This document shows, in pieces, positions 54,604 to 63,072 of a DNA stretch of 64,000 nucleotides (position 1 is its first letter; each line of letters opens with the position of its first letter). The position numbers and the translations under genes were made by a program. Source of the DNA: Azospirillum lipoferum 4B (lineage in GTDB: Bacteria > Pseudomonadota > Alphaproteobacteria > Azospirillales > Azospirillaceae); the NCBI RefSeq assembly GCF_000283655.1, contig NC_016585.1:253001-317000 (forward strand), in the 5' to 3' direction. The notes beneath the pieces are model-generated. The model was given only the letters and a program-made list of their open reading frames with translations, was not told the origin of the DNA and did not search any database.

Positions 54604-54613
54604 TGGCATACCA
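54604..54613. promoter_or_regulatory. Operator-like site upstream of the acetyltransferase gene
   Basis: TGGCATACCA, extended as GGCATACCATATGCC with inverted GGCAT/ATGCC. It is 133 bp upstream of the acetyltransferase start. Confidence 0.5.
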
Positions 54614-54764
54614 TATGCCAATGCGTCCGTTGCCCAAAGGCAGGCAGCGCCGCTTTCCGCGTGGCGGAAAATTCGTATGCCGAAGCCGCATACCAGCCGC
54701 CCCGAATGCGGGGAACGGAAACAGTTCGCGTGACCGACTAGCTACTTGTCTGCTGCTCGGCATC

Positions 54765-54774
54765 TGGTATACCA
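54765..54774. promoter_or_regulatory. Operator-like site upstream of OxlT copy 2
   Basis: TGGTATACCA is a perfect 10-bp palindrome, followed by TATTGATA. It lies 223 bp upstream of the OxlT copy 2 start and fits the GTNNNAC-type core of GntR/FCD operators. Confidence 0.6.
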
Positions 54775-54996
54775 TATTGATAATTCCAGACCGAACCCAG
54801 GACCGCATCGGTCTGGCGGGGGGCAAAAAACCGCCCCCGAAAGCAGTGGAGTGCCCCGAGGCCGCATCCTCGCCGCACGGCCACCGACAGCAAAGAACCG
54901 CGTCAGAACTCTGAAGCGTCAAACAAACGCTCAAGCATCAAAACAGAAGCGACGCCCGAACCGGCACAAAACCGCTTCCTAGGAGGAGATAGATAG

Positions 54997-56301
54997 ATGC
55001 AGCATACGAATTCGGAGGCGCATGGCGCACCGCTCGGCGGCCGCTGGATGCAGTTGGTCATCGGCGTGATCTGCATGTCGATGATCGCCAACCTGCAATA
55101 TGGCTGGACGCTGTTCGTAAACCCCATCGAAGAAAAGTATCACTGGGGTCGTGCCGCCATTCAGGTCGCCTTCACCATCTTCGTCGTGACCGAAACCTGG
55201 CTGGTCCCCGTCGAAGGCTGGTTCGTCGATAAATTTGGACCCCGCATCGTCGTTCTGATCGGCGGCATTCTGTGCGCGCTGGCCTGGGCCATCAACTCGG
55301 TCGCCGACTCGCTGGCACTCCTCTATCTGGGTGCGGCCATCGGTGGCATCGGCGCCGGCGGCGTCTATGGCACCTGCGTCGGCAACGCGCTGAAATGGTT
55401 CCCCGACCGCCGCGGTCTCGCCGCCGGCCTGACCGCAGCCGGCTTCGGCGCCGGCTCCGCGCTGACCGTGGTGCCGATCGCCAACATGATCCAGACCTCG
55501 GGCTTCGAGCAGACCTTCCTGGTGTTCGGTCTGGGCCAGGGCCTGATCGTCTTCGCGCTGGCCTGGTTCCTGAAGGAGCCGAACCCGGACCTGCTGCCGA
55601 AGAACAAGTCCAACATCGTGCAGAGCCGCCGCAACTACACCCCGCAGGAGACGCTGAAGTCGCCGGTCTTCTGGGTGATGTACCTGATGTTCGTCATGGT
55701 TGCCGCCGGCGGCCTGATGGCCACGGCCCAGCTCGGTCCGATCGCCAAGGACTTCCACCTCGACGGCATGCCGGTCAGCATCATGGGCCTGACCCTGCCG
55801 GCCCTGACCTTCGCGCTCACCATCGACCGTGTGCTGAACGGCGTGACCCGTCCCTTCTTCGGCTGGGTGTCCGACCATATCGGCCGCGAGAACACCATGT
55901 TCGTTGCCTTCGCCATCGAAGCCGTCGGCATCCTGGCGCTGAACCAGTGGGGCCATCATCCGGTCGCCTTCGTTGTCCTGACCGGTCTGGTGTTCTTCGC
56001 CTGGGGCGAGATCTACAGCCTGTTTCCGTCCTGCTGCGCCGACAGCTTCGGGTCGAAGTTCGCGACGACCAACGCCGGCCTGCTCTACACCGCCAAGGGC
56101 ACGGCGTCGCTGGTGGTTCCCTTCGCCAACGTGATCGTGGCTTCCACCGGCAGCTGGCAGACGGTCTTCTTCTTCGCCGCCGCGGTCAACGCCATCGCCG
56201 CCTTCATGGCCCTGTTCGTCCTGAAGCCGATGCGCGCCCGCCAGATCGCCGAGGACACCCGCCAGCCGATGGGCAAGCTGGTGACCGAGGGTGCCGACTG
56301 A
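54997..56301 (+). CDS. oxlT: OxlT-family MFS transporter (oxalate:formate antiporter family), copy 2
   Basis: This 434-aa, 12-TM carrier is a close paralogue of copy 1. Shared segments include MQLVIGVICMSMIANLQYGW, GAGGVYGTCVGNALKWFPDR and AAGFGAGSALTVVPIA. An excellent AGGAGG site precedes the start. The cytosolic loop differs from copy 1 (PDLLPKNKSNIVQS), as does the C-terminus (QPMGKLVTEGAD). A perfect TGGTATACCA site lies upstream. Family members exchange oxalate for formate or import related dicarboxylates. Confidence 0.9.
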   Translation: MQHTNSEAHGAPLGGRWMQLVIGVICMSMIANLQYGWTLFVNPIEEKYHWGRAAIQVAFTIFVVTETWLVPVEGWFVDKFGPRIVVLIGGILCALAWAINSVADSLALLYLGAAIGGIGAGGVYGTCVGNALKWFPDRRGLAAGLTAAGFGAGSALTVVPIANMIQTSGFEQTFLVFGLGQGLIVFALAWFLKEPNPDLLPKNKSNIVQSRRNYTPQETLKSPVFWVMYLMFVMVAAGGLMATAQLGPIAKDFHLDGMPVSIMGLTLPALTFALTIDRVLNGVTRPFFGWVSDHIGRENTMFVAFAIEAVGILALNQWGHHPVAFVVLTGLVFFAWGEIYSLFPSCCADSFGSKFATTNAGLLYTAKGTASLVVPFANVIVASTGSWQTVFFFAAAVNAIAAFMALFVLKPMRARQIAEDTRQPMGKLVTEGAD

Positions 56302-56311
56302 ATGGGGGGAG

Positions 56312-56347
56312 CCTGCCGTGGCCGACCGGGGGGCCAGCCACGGCAGG
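56312..56347 (+). terminator. Hairpin after OxlT copy 2
   Basis: CCTGCCGTGGC (56312-56322) pairs with GCCACGGCAGG (56337-56347) starting 10 bp after the stop. There is no T-run, so termination strength is uncertain. Confidence 0.5.
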
Positions 56348-56511
56348 GCTTAGAGATTGTCTGGCCGCCGGAGTGCAAACCGGCTGCGAAACAAACCGGC
56401 GTCGGGGCCACCGCATTGGTCCCGGCGTCGGTTTGTCGCGTTCTGGGAGCGGGTTCGCATGAACCGCATCGGAGATCCCGCATCCCGGCATAAGCCCGCT
56501 TCAAAGGCTGA

Positions 56512-56529
56512 TATTCTGTATACAGAATA
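56512..56529. promoter_or_regulatory. 18-bp perfect palindrome upstream of the TauE/SafE gene
   Basis: TATTCTGTATACAGAATA is fully symmetric with a GTATAC centre. It ends 43 bp before the TauE/SafE start. Flanks differ from the TGGTATACCA group, but the core is the same. Confidence 0.65.
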
Positions 56530-56571
56530 CGAAGGCGCCGGTCAACACGGATCGAAAGGGATGGGTCGATC

Positions 56572-57315
56572 ATGCTGAGTCTCGTCGTCCTGATGCTCGC
56601 CGCCTTCGCGTCGGGCGCGCTGAACGCCATTGCCGGGGGTGGAGCCTTCATCACCTTTCCGGCCCTGCTGTTTGCCGGCGTGCCGCCGGTGGCGGCCAAC
56701 GCCTCCAGCACGGTGGCGCTGTTTCCGGGGCAGGCGGTGAGCAGCTGGGCCTACCGGCGCGAGATCGCGGCCGGCGGTCAGGTGAATGTCCCGGTCTTCG
56801 CCGTTCTCAGCCTCGTCGGCGGGCTGATCGGCGCCTTGCTGCTTCTGCTGACGCCGAATGCGGTGTTCGCGGGCTTCGTGCCCTGGCTGCTGTTGTTCGC
56901 AACCGCCGTTTTCGCCGTGGGGGCCTATGCGCCGTGGATCGTATCGCGGCTGCGGCTGGGCGGGCGGAGCGTGCTGGTCGTGCAGTTCGTCATCTCGATC
57001 TATGGCGGCTATTTCGGTGGGGGCATCGGCTTTCTGATGCTGGCGGCGCTGACCCTGTTCGGCCTGCGCGACATCCACGCCATGAACGGGCTGCGTCTGC
57101 TGCTGGCGATGCTGATGAATGCGGCGGCGGTCGGCGCCTTCATCGTCGCCGGAGCGGTGTCGTGGCGTGAGACGACGGTGATGGCGGTGGCGGCGATGGC
57201 GGGGGGCTATGCCGGCGCCAGGGGGGCGAAACGGGTCGATCCGAAGAGTCTGAAGACTTTGGTCGTCCTCATCGGAACGGCGCTGACCCTGTACTTCTTT
57301 GCGAAGGGAGCCTGA
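56572..57315 (+). CDS. TauE/SafE-family (sulfite/organic-acid exporter) membrane protein
   Basis: This 247-aa protein has about eight TM segments and the twin TauE/SafE motifs ALNAIAGGGAFITFPALLF near the N-terminus and VISIYGGYFGGGIGFLMLAAL in the second half. The family exports sulfite, sulfoacetate or other small anions. AAGGGATGG precedes the ATG. A palindromic operator lies 43 bp upstream. In this context it may move a C2-C3 acid; this is inference. Confidence 0.88.
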   Translation: MLSLVVLMLAAFASGALNAIAGGGAFITFPALLFAGVPPVAANASSTVALFPGQAVSSWAYRREIAAGGQVNVPVFAVLSLVGGLIGALLLLLTPNAVFAGFVPWLLLFATAVFAVGAYAPWIVSRLRLGGRSVLVVQFVISIYGGYFGGGIGFLMLAALTLFGLRDIHAMNGLRLLLAMLMNAAAVGAFIVAGAVSWRETTVMAVAAMAGGYAGARGAKRVDPKSLKTLVVLIGTALTLYFFAKGA

Positions 57316-57385
57316 TCCGGTTGGAGAAAAAGCAGGTGCCGTATTCTCGTCAGTCCCCCCACATTCCGCATTGACATACGGTATG

Positions 57386-57395
57386 TGGTATACCA
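57386..57395. promoter_or_regulatory. Operator-like site upstream of the PanE-family gene
   Basis: TGGTATACCA is identical to the site before OxlT copy 2. It is directly preceded by ACATACGGTATGT (57374-57386), itself a palindrome that contains the end of a TTGACA hexamer (57371-57376). It is 148 bp upstream of the PanE-like start. Confidence 0.6.
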
Positions 57396-57542
57396 AACTC
57401 CAGGCACAGTTTGCGCAACAGACTGTTGGATGCCGCTGCAATAGCAACCGGTCAGCCGATGGATGCGGCCGGTGTGGGCAGGCTGGCGTCGTCCAGCCCC
57501 ACAGCATTCAAAAAGCGAAATCGGGGGAGAGGGGAATCCGGC

Positions 57543-58568
57543 ATGAAGATCTGCATCTACGGATCCGGGGCCATCGGCGGCTATCTCGGCGTTCGCCTGC
57601 ACCAAGCGGGTGCCGAAGTCAGTCTGGTGGCGCGCGGTGCGCATCTGGCGGCGATGCGCGAGAACGGCGTCACCCTGCTGATGGGGGAGGAGAAGACCGT
57701 CGTCCACCCCCGCTGCACCGACAACCCGGCCGAACTCGGCCCGCAGGACTACGTCATCATCGCGCTGAAGGCCCATTCCGTCCCCGGCGTCGTCCCCGCG
57801 ATGCAGCCGCTGCTCGGTGAGGACACCGCCGTCGTCACCGCCGTCAACGGCATCCCCTATTGGTATTTTTACGGCACCGGCGGCGCGTTCGACGGCCGTA
57901 CGCTGGAGACGGTCGATCCCGGTGCGGTTCAGTGGAAGGGGCTGGGGCCGGAGCGCGCCATCGGCTGCGTCGTCTATCCCGCGACCGAGGTGGTGGAGCC
58001 CGGCGTCATCCAGCATGTCTATGGCGACAAATTCTCGCTCGGCGAACCTGACGGGTCGACGTCGGACCGCGTCGTCGCCCTGTCCAAGGCGATGGAGGCC
58101 GGCGGCCTGCGCGCCCCCGTGCTCGACCGCATCCGCGACGAGATCTGGCTGAAGCTGTGGGGCAACCTGTGCTTCAACCCGATCAGCGCGCTCACCCACG
58201 GCACGCTGGAGGTCATCTGCGGCGATGCCGAAACCCGCGCCGTCGCCAAGGCGATGATGCTGGAGGCCAAGGAGATCGGCGACAGGCTGGGGGTCCATTT
58301 CCGCGTCGATGTCGAACGCCGGATCAACGGGGCCGCCGCGGTGGGGGCGCACAAGACCTCCATGCTGCAGGATCTGGAGCGCGGGCGGCCGATGGAGATC
58401 GACCCGCTGCTGTCGGTCGTCCAGGAGATGGGCCGCATGGTCGGCGTGGCCACCCCGACCATCGACGTGGTGCTCGCCCTGGTGAAGCAGCGGGGCGAGA
58501 CCGCCGGCTGTTACAGCCGGCCGCAGCCCGCGGCGGCTCCGGCACCGGAAGTGGTGGCGGCCCAGTAA
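57543..58568 (+). CDS. PanE/ApbA-family 2-dehydropantoate 2-reductase-like NADPH reductase
   Basis: This 341-aa enzyme has an NADP-binding motif GSGAIGGYLGVRL, KAHSVPG and catalytic-type residues in KLWGNLCFNPISALTHGT and KTSMLQDLERGRPMEID. Family members reduce ketopantoate or other 2-oxo compounds with NADPH. In Methylobacterium extorquens AM1 a PanE2 protein acts as oxalyl-CoA reductase, giving glyoxylate. Here it lies beside OxlT-type carriers and pnt genes, so a similar role is plausible but unproven. It is about 30-40 residues longer than biosynthetic PanE. Start at 57543 has GGGGAAT upstream. Confidence 0.88.
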   Translation: MKICIYGSGAIGGYLGVRLHQAGAEVSLVARGAHLAAMRENGVTLLMGEEKTVVHPRCTDNPAELGPQDYVIIALKAHSVPGVVPAMQPLLGEDTAVVTAVNGIPYWYFYGTGGAFDGRTLETVDPGAVQWKGLGPERAIGCVVYPATEVVEPGVIQHVYGDKFSLGEPDGSTSDRVVALSKAMEAGGLRAPVLDRIRDEIWLKLWGNLCFNPISALTHGTLEVICGDAETRAVAKAMMLEAKEIGDRLGVHFRVDVERRINGAAAVGAHKTSMLQDLERGRPMEIDPLLSVVQEMGRMVGVATPTIDVVLALVKQRGETAGCYSRPQPAAAPAPEVVAAQ

Positions 58569-58656
58569 GCAGGGCACCGCTGAGCAACGCAGGTGGCGCG
58601 GCCGGCGCGGATCCCGAAGGACCGGGCCGGCCGCAATGGAATGGGGGAGGACCATC

Positions 58657-59130
58657 ATGAAGGTCGAGGACATTCTCCGCAAGAAGGGCACGCGCATCGG
58701 CATGGTGCGCATCAACGAAACCGTCGCCACCGCACTGCGCCTGATGAAGGCGGAGAACACCGGGGCACTGGTGGTCAAGGACGTCTGCCGGACCGAGGGC
58801 AACACGGTGGTCGGCGTCATTTCCGAACGCGACGTGGTCCGCGCGCTGGTCGACCGCGGGCCCGGCATCCTGGAGCAGGCGGTGTCGGCGCTGATGACGC
58901 GCGATCCCTATTGCTGCAGCCCGTCCGACCCGGTTCGCCATGTGCTGAGCCTGATGGACGAGCATGGCATCCGCCATGTCCCGGTGCTGGAGGGATCGAC
59001 CCTGGTCGGTGTCGTCAGCGTCCGCGACCTGATCCGCCAGCAGCTGGAAGACATGCGGGCCGACGACCTCGCCCCGGTCGCAGCCGCCGGGTCGGACGGC
59101 TGGGACTTTCCGGTCGTCGCCAACCAGTAG
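58657..59130 (+). CDS. CBS-pair protein, copy 2
   Basis: This 157-aa protein has two CBS domains (about 8-62 and 80-135), starting MKVEDILRKKGTRIG. It contains ALVVKDVCRTEGNTVVGVIS, a close match to copy 1 (52892). GGGGGAGG lies seven bases before the start. It lies between the PanE-like gene and pntAA and may sense adenylate charge for this pathway. No enzymatic partner domain is fused. Confidence 0.9.
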   Translation: MKVEDILRKKGTRIGMVRINETVATALRLMKAENTGALVVKDVCRTEGNTVVGVISERDVVRALVDRGPGILEQAVSALMTRDPYCCSPSDPVRHVLSLMDEHGIRHVPVLEGSTLVGVVSVRDLIRQQLEDMRADDLAPVAAAGSDGWDFPVVANQ

Positions 59131-59348
59131 GCGGCGCGTGCGTGGCCGGCGCGGTTTCGTCGCCGGTCGCGCGGCTTCGCCCGCCCGACAGTGCCTTTTT
59201 GTGAATTTCGCCGCTTCGGCGCATCCCCGGCCATGAACCGGAAGCGGGTGGACCGATGTGGGTGGACGGATGAGGGCGGGCCATGGCCGCCACCCCCTGT
59301 CTGCTGTCCCATGCCTGCTGCCGGCGCTGGCCTTCGAAAGCAAACGAC

Positions 59349-60518
59349 ATGAAGATCGCCATACCCAGGGAGCGCCGCCCGGGCGAGCGCCGCGTCGCTG
59401 CGTCTCCCGAAACCGTCAAGAAGCTCAAAGCTCTCGGGCTGGACGTGGTGGTGGAGAGCGGGGCCGGCCTCGGTTCCAGCATCACCGACGCGGCCTTTGA
59501 GGCGGCGGGGGCCGCCATCGCCGCCGATGCGGCCTCGGCACTGGCCGATGCCGACATAGTGCTGAAGGTGCAGCGGCCGCTCATCGCCGCCGAAGGTGGC
59601 GAGGACGAGCTGGCGCTGATGCGCAAGGGCGCGCTGCTGTTCGCCATCCTCAACCCCTACAACAGCCGCGACCATGTGAAGGCCTATGCCGATGCCGGCG
59701 TGAACGCCTTCGCCATGGAGTTCATGCCGCGCATCACCCGTGCCCAGGTCATGGACGTGCTGTCCTCCCAGGCCAACCTCGCCGGCTACAAGGCCGTGGT
59801 GGATGCCGCCTCGGAATACGGCCGCGCCTTCCCGATGATGATGACCGCCGCCGGCACCGTTCCGCCGGCGCGCGCCTTCATCATGGGCGTCGGCGTCGCC
59901 GGCCTGCAGGCCATCGCCACCGCCAAGCGCCTCGGCGCCATCGTCTCGGCCACCGACGTGCGCCCGGCGGTGAAGGAGCAGGTGCAGTCGCTGGGCGGAA
60001 GCTTCGTCGCGGTCGAGAACGACGAGTTCAAACAGGCGGAGACCGCCGGCGGCTACGCCAAGGAGATGTCCGACGACTACAAGCGCCAGCAGGCCGCTCT
60101 GGTCGCCGAGCACATCAAGAAGCAGGACATCGTCATCACCACCGCGCTGATCCCCGGCCGCAAGGCGCCGATCCTGGTGACGGCGGAGCATGTGGCGTCG
60201 ATGAAGCCGGGTTCGGTCATCATCGATCTGGCGGTGGAGCAGGGCGGCAACGTCGAGGGTGCCAAGCTGGGCGAGGTGGTGACCACGGCCAACGGCGTGA
60301 AGATCGTCGGCCATGCCAACTACGCCAGCCGCATCGCCGAGTCCGCATCGCTGCTCTACGCCAAGAACCTGCTGGCGCTGCTGACCTCCTTGCATGGCAA
60401 GGAGACGGGCGTGGCCGTCAACTGGGACGACGAGATCGTCAAGGCCATCGCGCTGACCCGCGACGGCGCCATCGTGCATCCTGCCTTCGCGGACGCCCGC
60501 GAAGCGCAACCCGCGTGA
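59349..60518 (+). CDS. pntAA: NAD(P) transhydrogenase subunit alpha part 1 (NAD-binding domain I)
   Basis: This 389-aa soluble domain I binds NAD(H). [51 protein letters not shown] and [18 protein letters not shown] (dinucleotide fold) are canonical. In Rhodospirillum-type enzymes the alpha chain is split in two genes, as here. Start at 59349 with weak ribosome site. The complex transfers hydride from NADH to NADP+ driven by proton flow. Confidence 0.96.
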   Translation: MKIAIPRERRPGERRVAASPETVKKLKALGLDVVVESGAGLGSSITDAAFEAAGAAIAADAASALADADIVLKVQRPLIAAEGGEDELALMRKGALLFAILNPYNSRDHVKAYADAGVNAFAMEFMPRITRAQVMDVLSSQANLAGYKAVVDAASEYGRAFPMMMTAAGTVPPARAFIMGVGVAGLQAIATAKRLGAIVSATDVRPAVKEQVQSLGGSFVAVENDEFKQAETAGGYAKEMSDDYKRQQAALVAEHIKKQDIVITTALIPGRKAPILVTAEHVASMKPGSVIIDLAVEQGGNVEGAKLGEVVTTANGVKIVGHANYASRIAESASLLYAKNLLALLTSLHGKETGVAVNWDDEIVKAIALTRDGAIVHPAFADAREAQPA

Positions 60519-60531
60519 GGAGGCGGATCCC

Positions 60532-60951
60532 ATGGAACACCCGGATCCCGCAAGCAACATCGCCGCATTCCGTGAAACCCTGGCGTCGCTGACCAATCAG
60601 GTCGACGCGCTGGCCGTGCAGGTGGCACAGCTGTCGCCGGTTCCCGTCAGCGAAGTTGCCGGCCACGGCGATTTCTTCGTCACCGGCCTGACGGTGCTCG
60701 TGCTGGCCTGCTTCGTCGGCTACTACGTCGTCTGGCGCGTCACCCCGGCTCTGCACTCGCCGCTGATGGCCGTCACCAACGCCGTGTCCTCGGTCATCAT
60801 CGTCGGCGCGCTGATCGCCGCCGGTCCGGCCGGCTTCGGTTTCTCCAAGGTTCTCGGCTTCCTCGCCGTCATCCTGGCAAGCGTCAACATCTTCGGCGGC
60901 TTCCTCGTGACCCAGCGCATGCTCTCCATGTTCAAGAAGAAGGGCAAGTAA
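60532..60951 (+). CDS. pntAB: NAD(P) transhydrogenase subunit alpha part 2 (membrane)
   Basis: This 139-aa membrane subunit has an N-terminal soluble helix and three TM segments (about 42-62, 70-92, 100-122), including [20 protein letters not shown] and [18 protein letters not shown]. The start is 13 bp after pntAA, and the stop is 4 bp before pntB. Confidence 0.95.
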   Translation: MEHPDPASNIAAFRETLASLTNQVDALAVQVAQLSPVPVSEVAGHGDFFVTGLTVLVLACFVGYYVVWRVTPALHSPLMAVTNAVSSVIIVGALIAAGPAGFGFSKVLGFLAVILASVNIFGGFLVTQRMLSMFKKKGK

Positions 60952-60955
60952 GACC

Positions 60956-62350
60956 ATGGAAACCTTGTCGGCCCTTCTCTATCTCGTCGCCTCCATCTGC
61001 TTCGTCATGGCGCTGCGCGGGCTCTCCAGCCCGGAGACCTCGCGCCAGGGCAACATCTACGGCATGGTCGGCATGACCATTGCCATCCTGACCACGCTGG
61101 CATCCCCCATCGTCCAGTCCTATTGGATGATCGTGCTGGGCATCGCCATCGGCGGCGCCATCGGCTATGTGGTGGCCAAGAAGATCGAGATGACGGCGCT
61201 GCCCCAGCTGGTCGCCGCCTTCCACTCGCTGGTCGGTCTCGCCGCCGTCTTCGTGGCGCTCGCCGCCTTCTACTCGCCGGAGGCCTACGGCATCGGCGTG
61301 GCCGGCGCCATCGCCAAGGGCTCGCTGGTCGAGATGGCGCTCGGCACCGCCATCGGCGCCATCACCTTCACCGGTTCGCTGGTCGCCTTCGCCAAGCTGC
61401 AGGGCCTCGTCACCGGCAAGCCGCTGGTCTTCCCGATGCAGCATCCGCTGAACGCGGCGCTGGGCGTGCTGACCGTCATCCTGATCATCTGGCTGGTGCA
61501 GTCGAATTCGTCGGCGGCGATGTGGCTGATCGTGCTTGTGGCGCTGGCTCTCGGCTTCCTGCTGATCCTGCCGATCGGTGGCGCCGACATGCCGGTGGTC
61601 ATCTCGATGCTGAACAGCTATTCCGGCTGGGCGGCCTGCGGCATCGGGTTCACCCTGCAGAACAACCTGCTGATCATCACCGGCGCGCTGGTGGGCTCTT
61701 CGGGCGCGATCCTGTCCTACATCATGTGCAAGGGCATGAACCGCTCGATCTTCAACGTCATCCTCGGCGGCTTCGGCGGCGAGAGTGCCGCTGCCGGCGG
61801 TGCCACCAAGGGTCCGCAGGGCTCGGTCAAGGCCGGCTCGGCCGAGGACGCCGCCTACATCATGAAGAACGCCCAGTCGGTGATCGTGGTGCCCGGCTAC
61901 GGCATGGCGGTGGCCCAGGCCCAGCATGCCCTGCGCGAGATGGCGGACAGCCTGAAGCATGAGGGCGTCGACGTGAAATACGCCATCCACCCGGTGGCGG
62001 GCCGCATGCCCGGCCACATGAACGTGCTGCTGGCCGAAGCCAACGTCCCCTATGACGAGGTGTTCGAGCTGGAGGACATCAACCGCGACTTCGGCACGGC
62101 GGATGTCGCCTTCGTCATCGGTGCCAACGACGTGACCAACCCGGCCGCCAAGACCGACCCGACGAGCGCCATCTACGGCATGCCGATCCTGGACGTGGAG
62201 AAGGCCAAGACGGTGTTCTTCATCAAGCGCGGCATGGCGGCGGGCTATGCCGGCGTGGAGAACGAGCTGTTCTTCCGGCCGAACACCATGATGCTGTTCG
62301 GAGATGCCAAGAAGGTCACCGAAGAGGTCGTGAAGGCGATGGAGGCGTGA
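60956..62350 (+). CDS. pntB: NAD(P) transhydrogenase subunit beta
   Basis: This 464-aa protein has an N-terminal membrane domain of about nine TM segments and a C-terminal NADP-binding domain III (about 290-464). Canonical motifs are VVPGYGMAVAQAQHALREM, KYAIHPVAGRMPGHMNVLLA, VIGANDVTNPAAKTDPTS and VFFIKRGMAAGYAGVENELF. It forms the proton channel and NADP site of the enzyme. A terminator follows. Confidence 0.97.
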   Translation: METLSALLYLVASICFVMALRGLSSPETSRQGNIYGMVGMTIAILTTLASPIVQSYWMIVLGIAIGGAIGYVVAKKIEMTALPQLVAAFHSLVGLAAVFVALAAFYSPEAYGIGVAGAIAKGSLVEMALGTAIGAITFTGSLVAFAKLQGLVTGKPLVFPMQHPLNAALGVLTVILIIWLVQSNSSAAMWLIVLVALALGFLLILPIGGADMPVVISMLNSYSGWAACGIGFTLQNNLLIITGALVGSSGAILSYIMCKGMNRSIFNVILGGFGGESAAAGGATKGPQGSVKAGSAEDAAYIMKNAQSVIVVPGYGMAVAQAQHALREMADSLKHEGVDVKYAIHPVAGRMPGHMNVLLAEANVPYDEVFELEDINRDFGTADVAFVIGANDVTNPAAKTDPTSAIYGMPILDVEKAKTVFFIKRGMAAGYAGVENELFFRPNTMMLFGDAKKVTEEVVKAMEA

Positions 62351-62366
62351 CGGGGGCTGTTCTATG

Positions 62367-62411
62367 AGAAGGCGCGTCGCTCCGGTTGGGGCGGCGCACT
62401 TTCTGTTTTTT
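62367..62411 (+). terminator. Rho-independent terminator after pntB
   Basis: AGAAGGCGCGTCGC (62367-62380) pairs with 62391-62404 with one mismatch and two G-T wobbles, a 10-nt loop, then TTTTTT at 62406-62411. Confidence 0.85.
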
Positions 62412-62430
62412 AGGGGTATCGCCTTCGAGT

Positions 62431-62536
62431 GCCCCCACCCTACCCCTCCCCCGCTGGGCGGGGGAGAGGATAAGTGCTTGATCGGGAAGGCAGCGGCAGT
62501 ACCTCCCCCGCCCAGCGGGGGAGGTTAGGAGGGGGC
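62431..62536. repeat. Intergenic palindromic repeat, copy 4
   Basis: This ~106-bp element starts GCCCCCACCC and ends GGAGGGGGC. It has the hairpin CCTCCCCCGCCCAGCGGGGG shared with copy 3 and a second CCCCTCCCCCGC/GCGGGGGAG hairpin. It lies between convergent pntB and uraD. Confidence 0.85.
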
Positions 62537-62551
62537 ATTCGCCAGCGGACG

Positions 62552-63064
62552 CTATCCCACCACCAGATCGTCCAGCCGGAACCCGGCAATATTGTAGATC
62601 TCCTCCAGCGCCCGGCCGAACTCCACCTCAGGCTCGTTCGCCACGCGCTCGCGCATTGCCGCCAGGATCTCCTGCTTGCTGCTGAAGCGCACCGCCATGA
62701 TGAAGGGAAAACCGAAACGCTTGCGATAAGCGCGGTTCAGGTCGCGCTGCTCCTCCGCCTCCGCCTCGGTCAGCTCGTTCAAGCCGGCCTTCGCCTGTTC
62801 GGTCTGCGAGAAGGCGGTCAGATTGGCCGGGCGGCTGGCGCGGTCGGCGAGGTCGGGGTGGGACAGGATCAGCGCCCGCTGCCGCTCCGTTCCCGCATCG
62901 CGCACGATGCCGGTCATCGCCGCGCGCAAACCCGCGGCATCGGCGAAGGGTCGCTGGTCCCAGGCGGCCTCGGCCACCCAGGGGCTTTCCTCGAACACCG
63001 CGCCCAGCGCCGCGACGAAGGCGGCGCGGTCCATACGGTTCAGATCGTCGAGACTGTAGGGCAT
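62552..63064 (-). CDS. uraD: OHCU decarboxylase UraD
   Basis: This 170-aa enzyme decarboxylates 2-oxo-4-hydroxy-4-carboxy-5-ureidoimidazoline to S-allantoin. Visible motifs are HPDLA at residues 69-73 (catalytic His H69), SQTEQAKAGL with Glu/Gln at 89-90, and KRFGFPFIMAV. GAGG precedes the start at 63064. It follows the PuuE-type gene by 8 bp, forming a ureide-degradation operon. Confidence 0.93.
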   Translation of the reverse strand: MPYSLDDLNRMDRAAFVAALGAVFEESPWVAEAAWDQRPFADAAGLRAAMTGIVRDAGTERQRALILSHPDLADRASRPANLTAFSQTEQAKAGLNELTEAEAEEQRDLNRAYRKRFGFPFIMAVRFSSKQEILAAMRERVANEPEVEFGRALEEIYNIAGFRLDDLVVG

Positions 63065-63072
63065 CGGAAGCC

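Larger units (their letters stand above)
54472..54996. other. Divergent regulatory region of the acetyltransferase and OxlT copy 2
   Basis: About 525 bp of non-coding sequence. It contains sites at 54604-54613 and 54765-54774, and an inverted GTATGC/GCATAC pair at 54675-54693 that looks like a further weak site. No gene seen. Confidence 0.55.
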
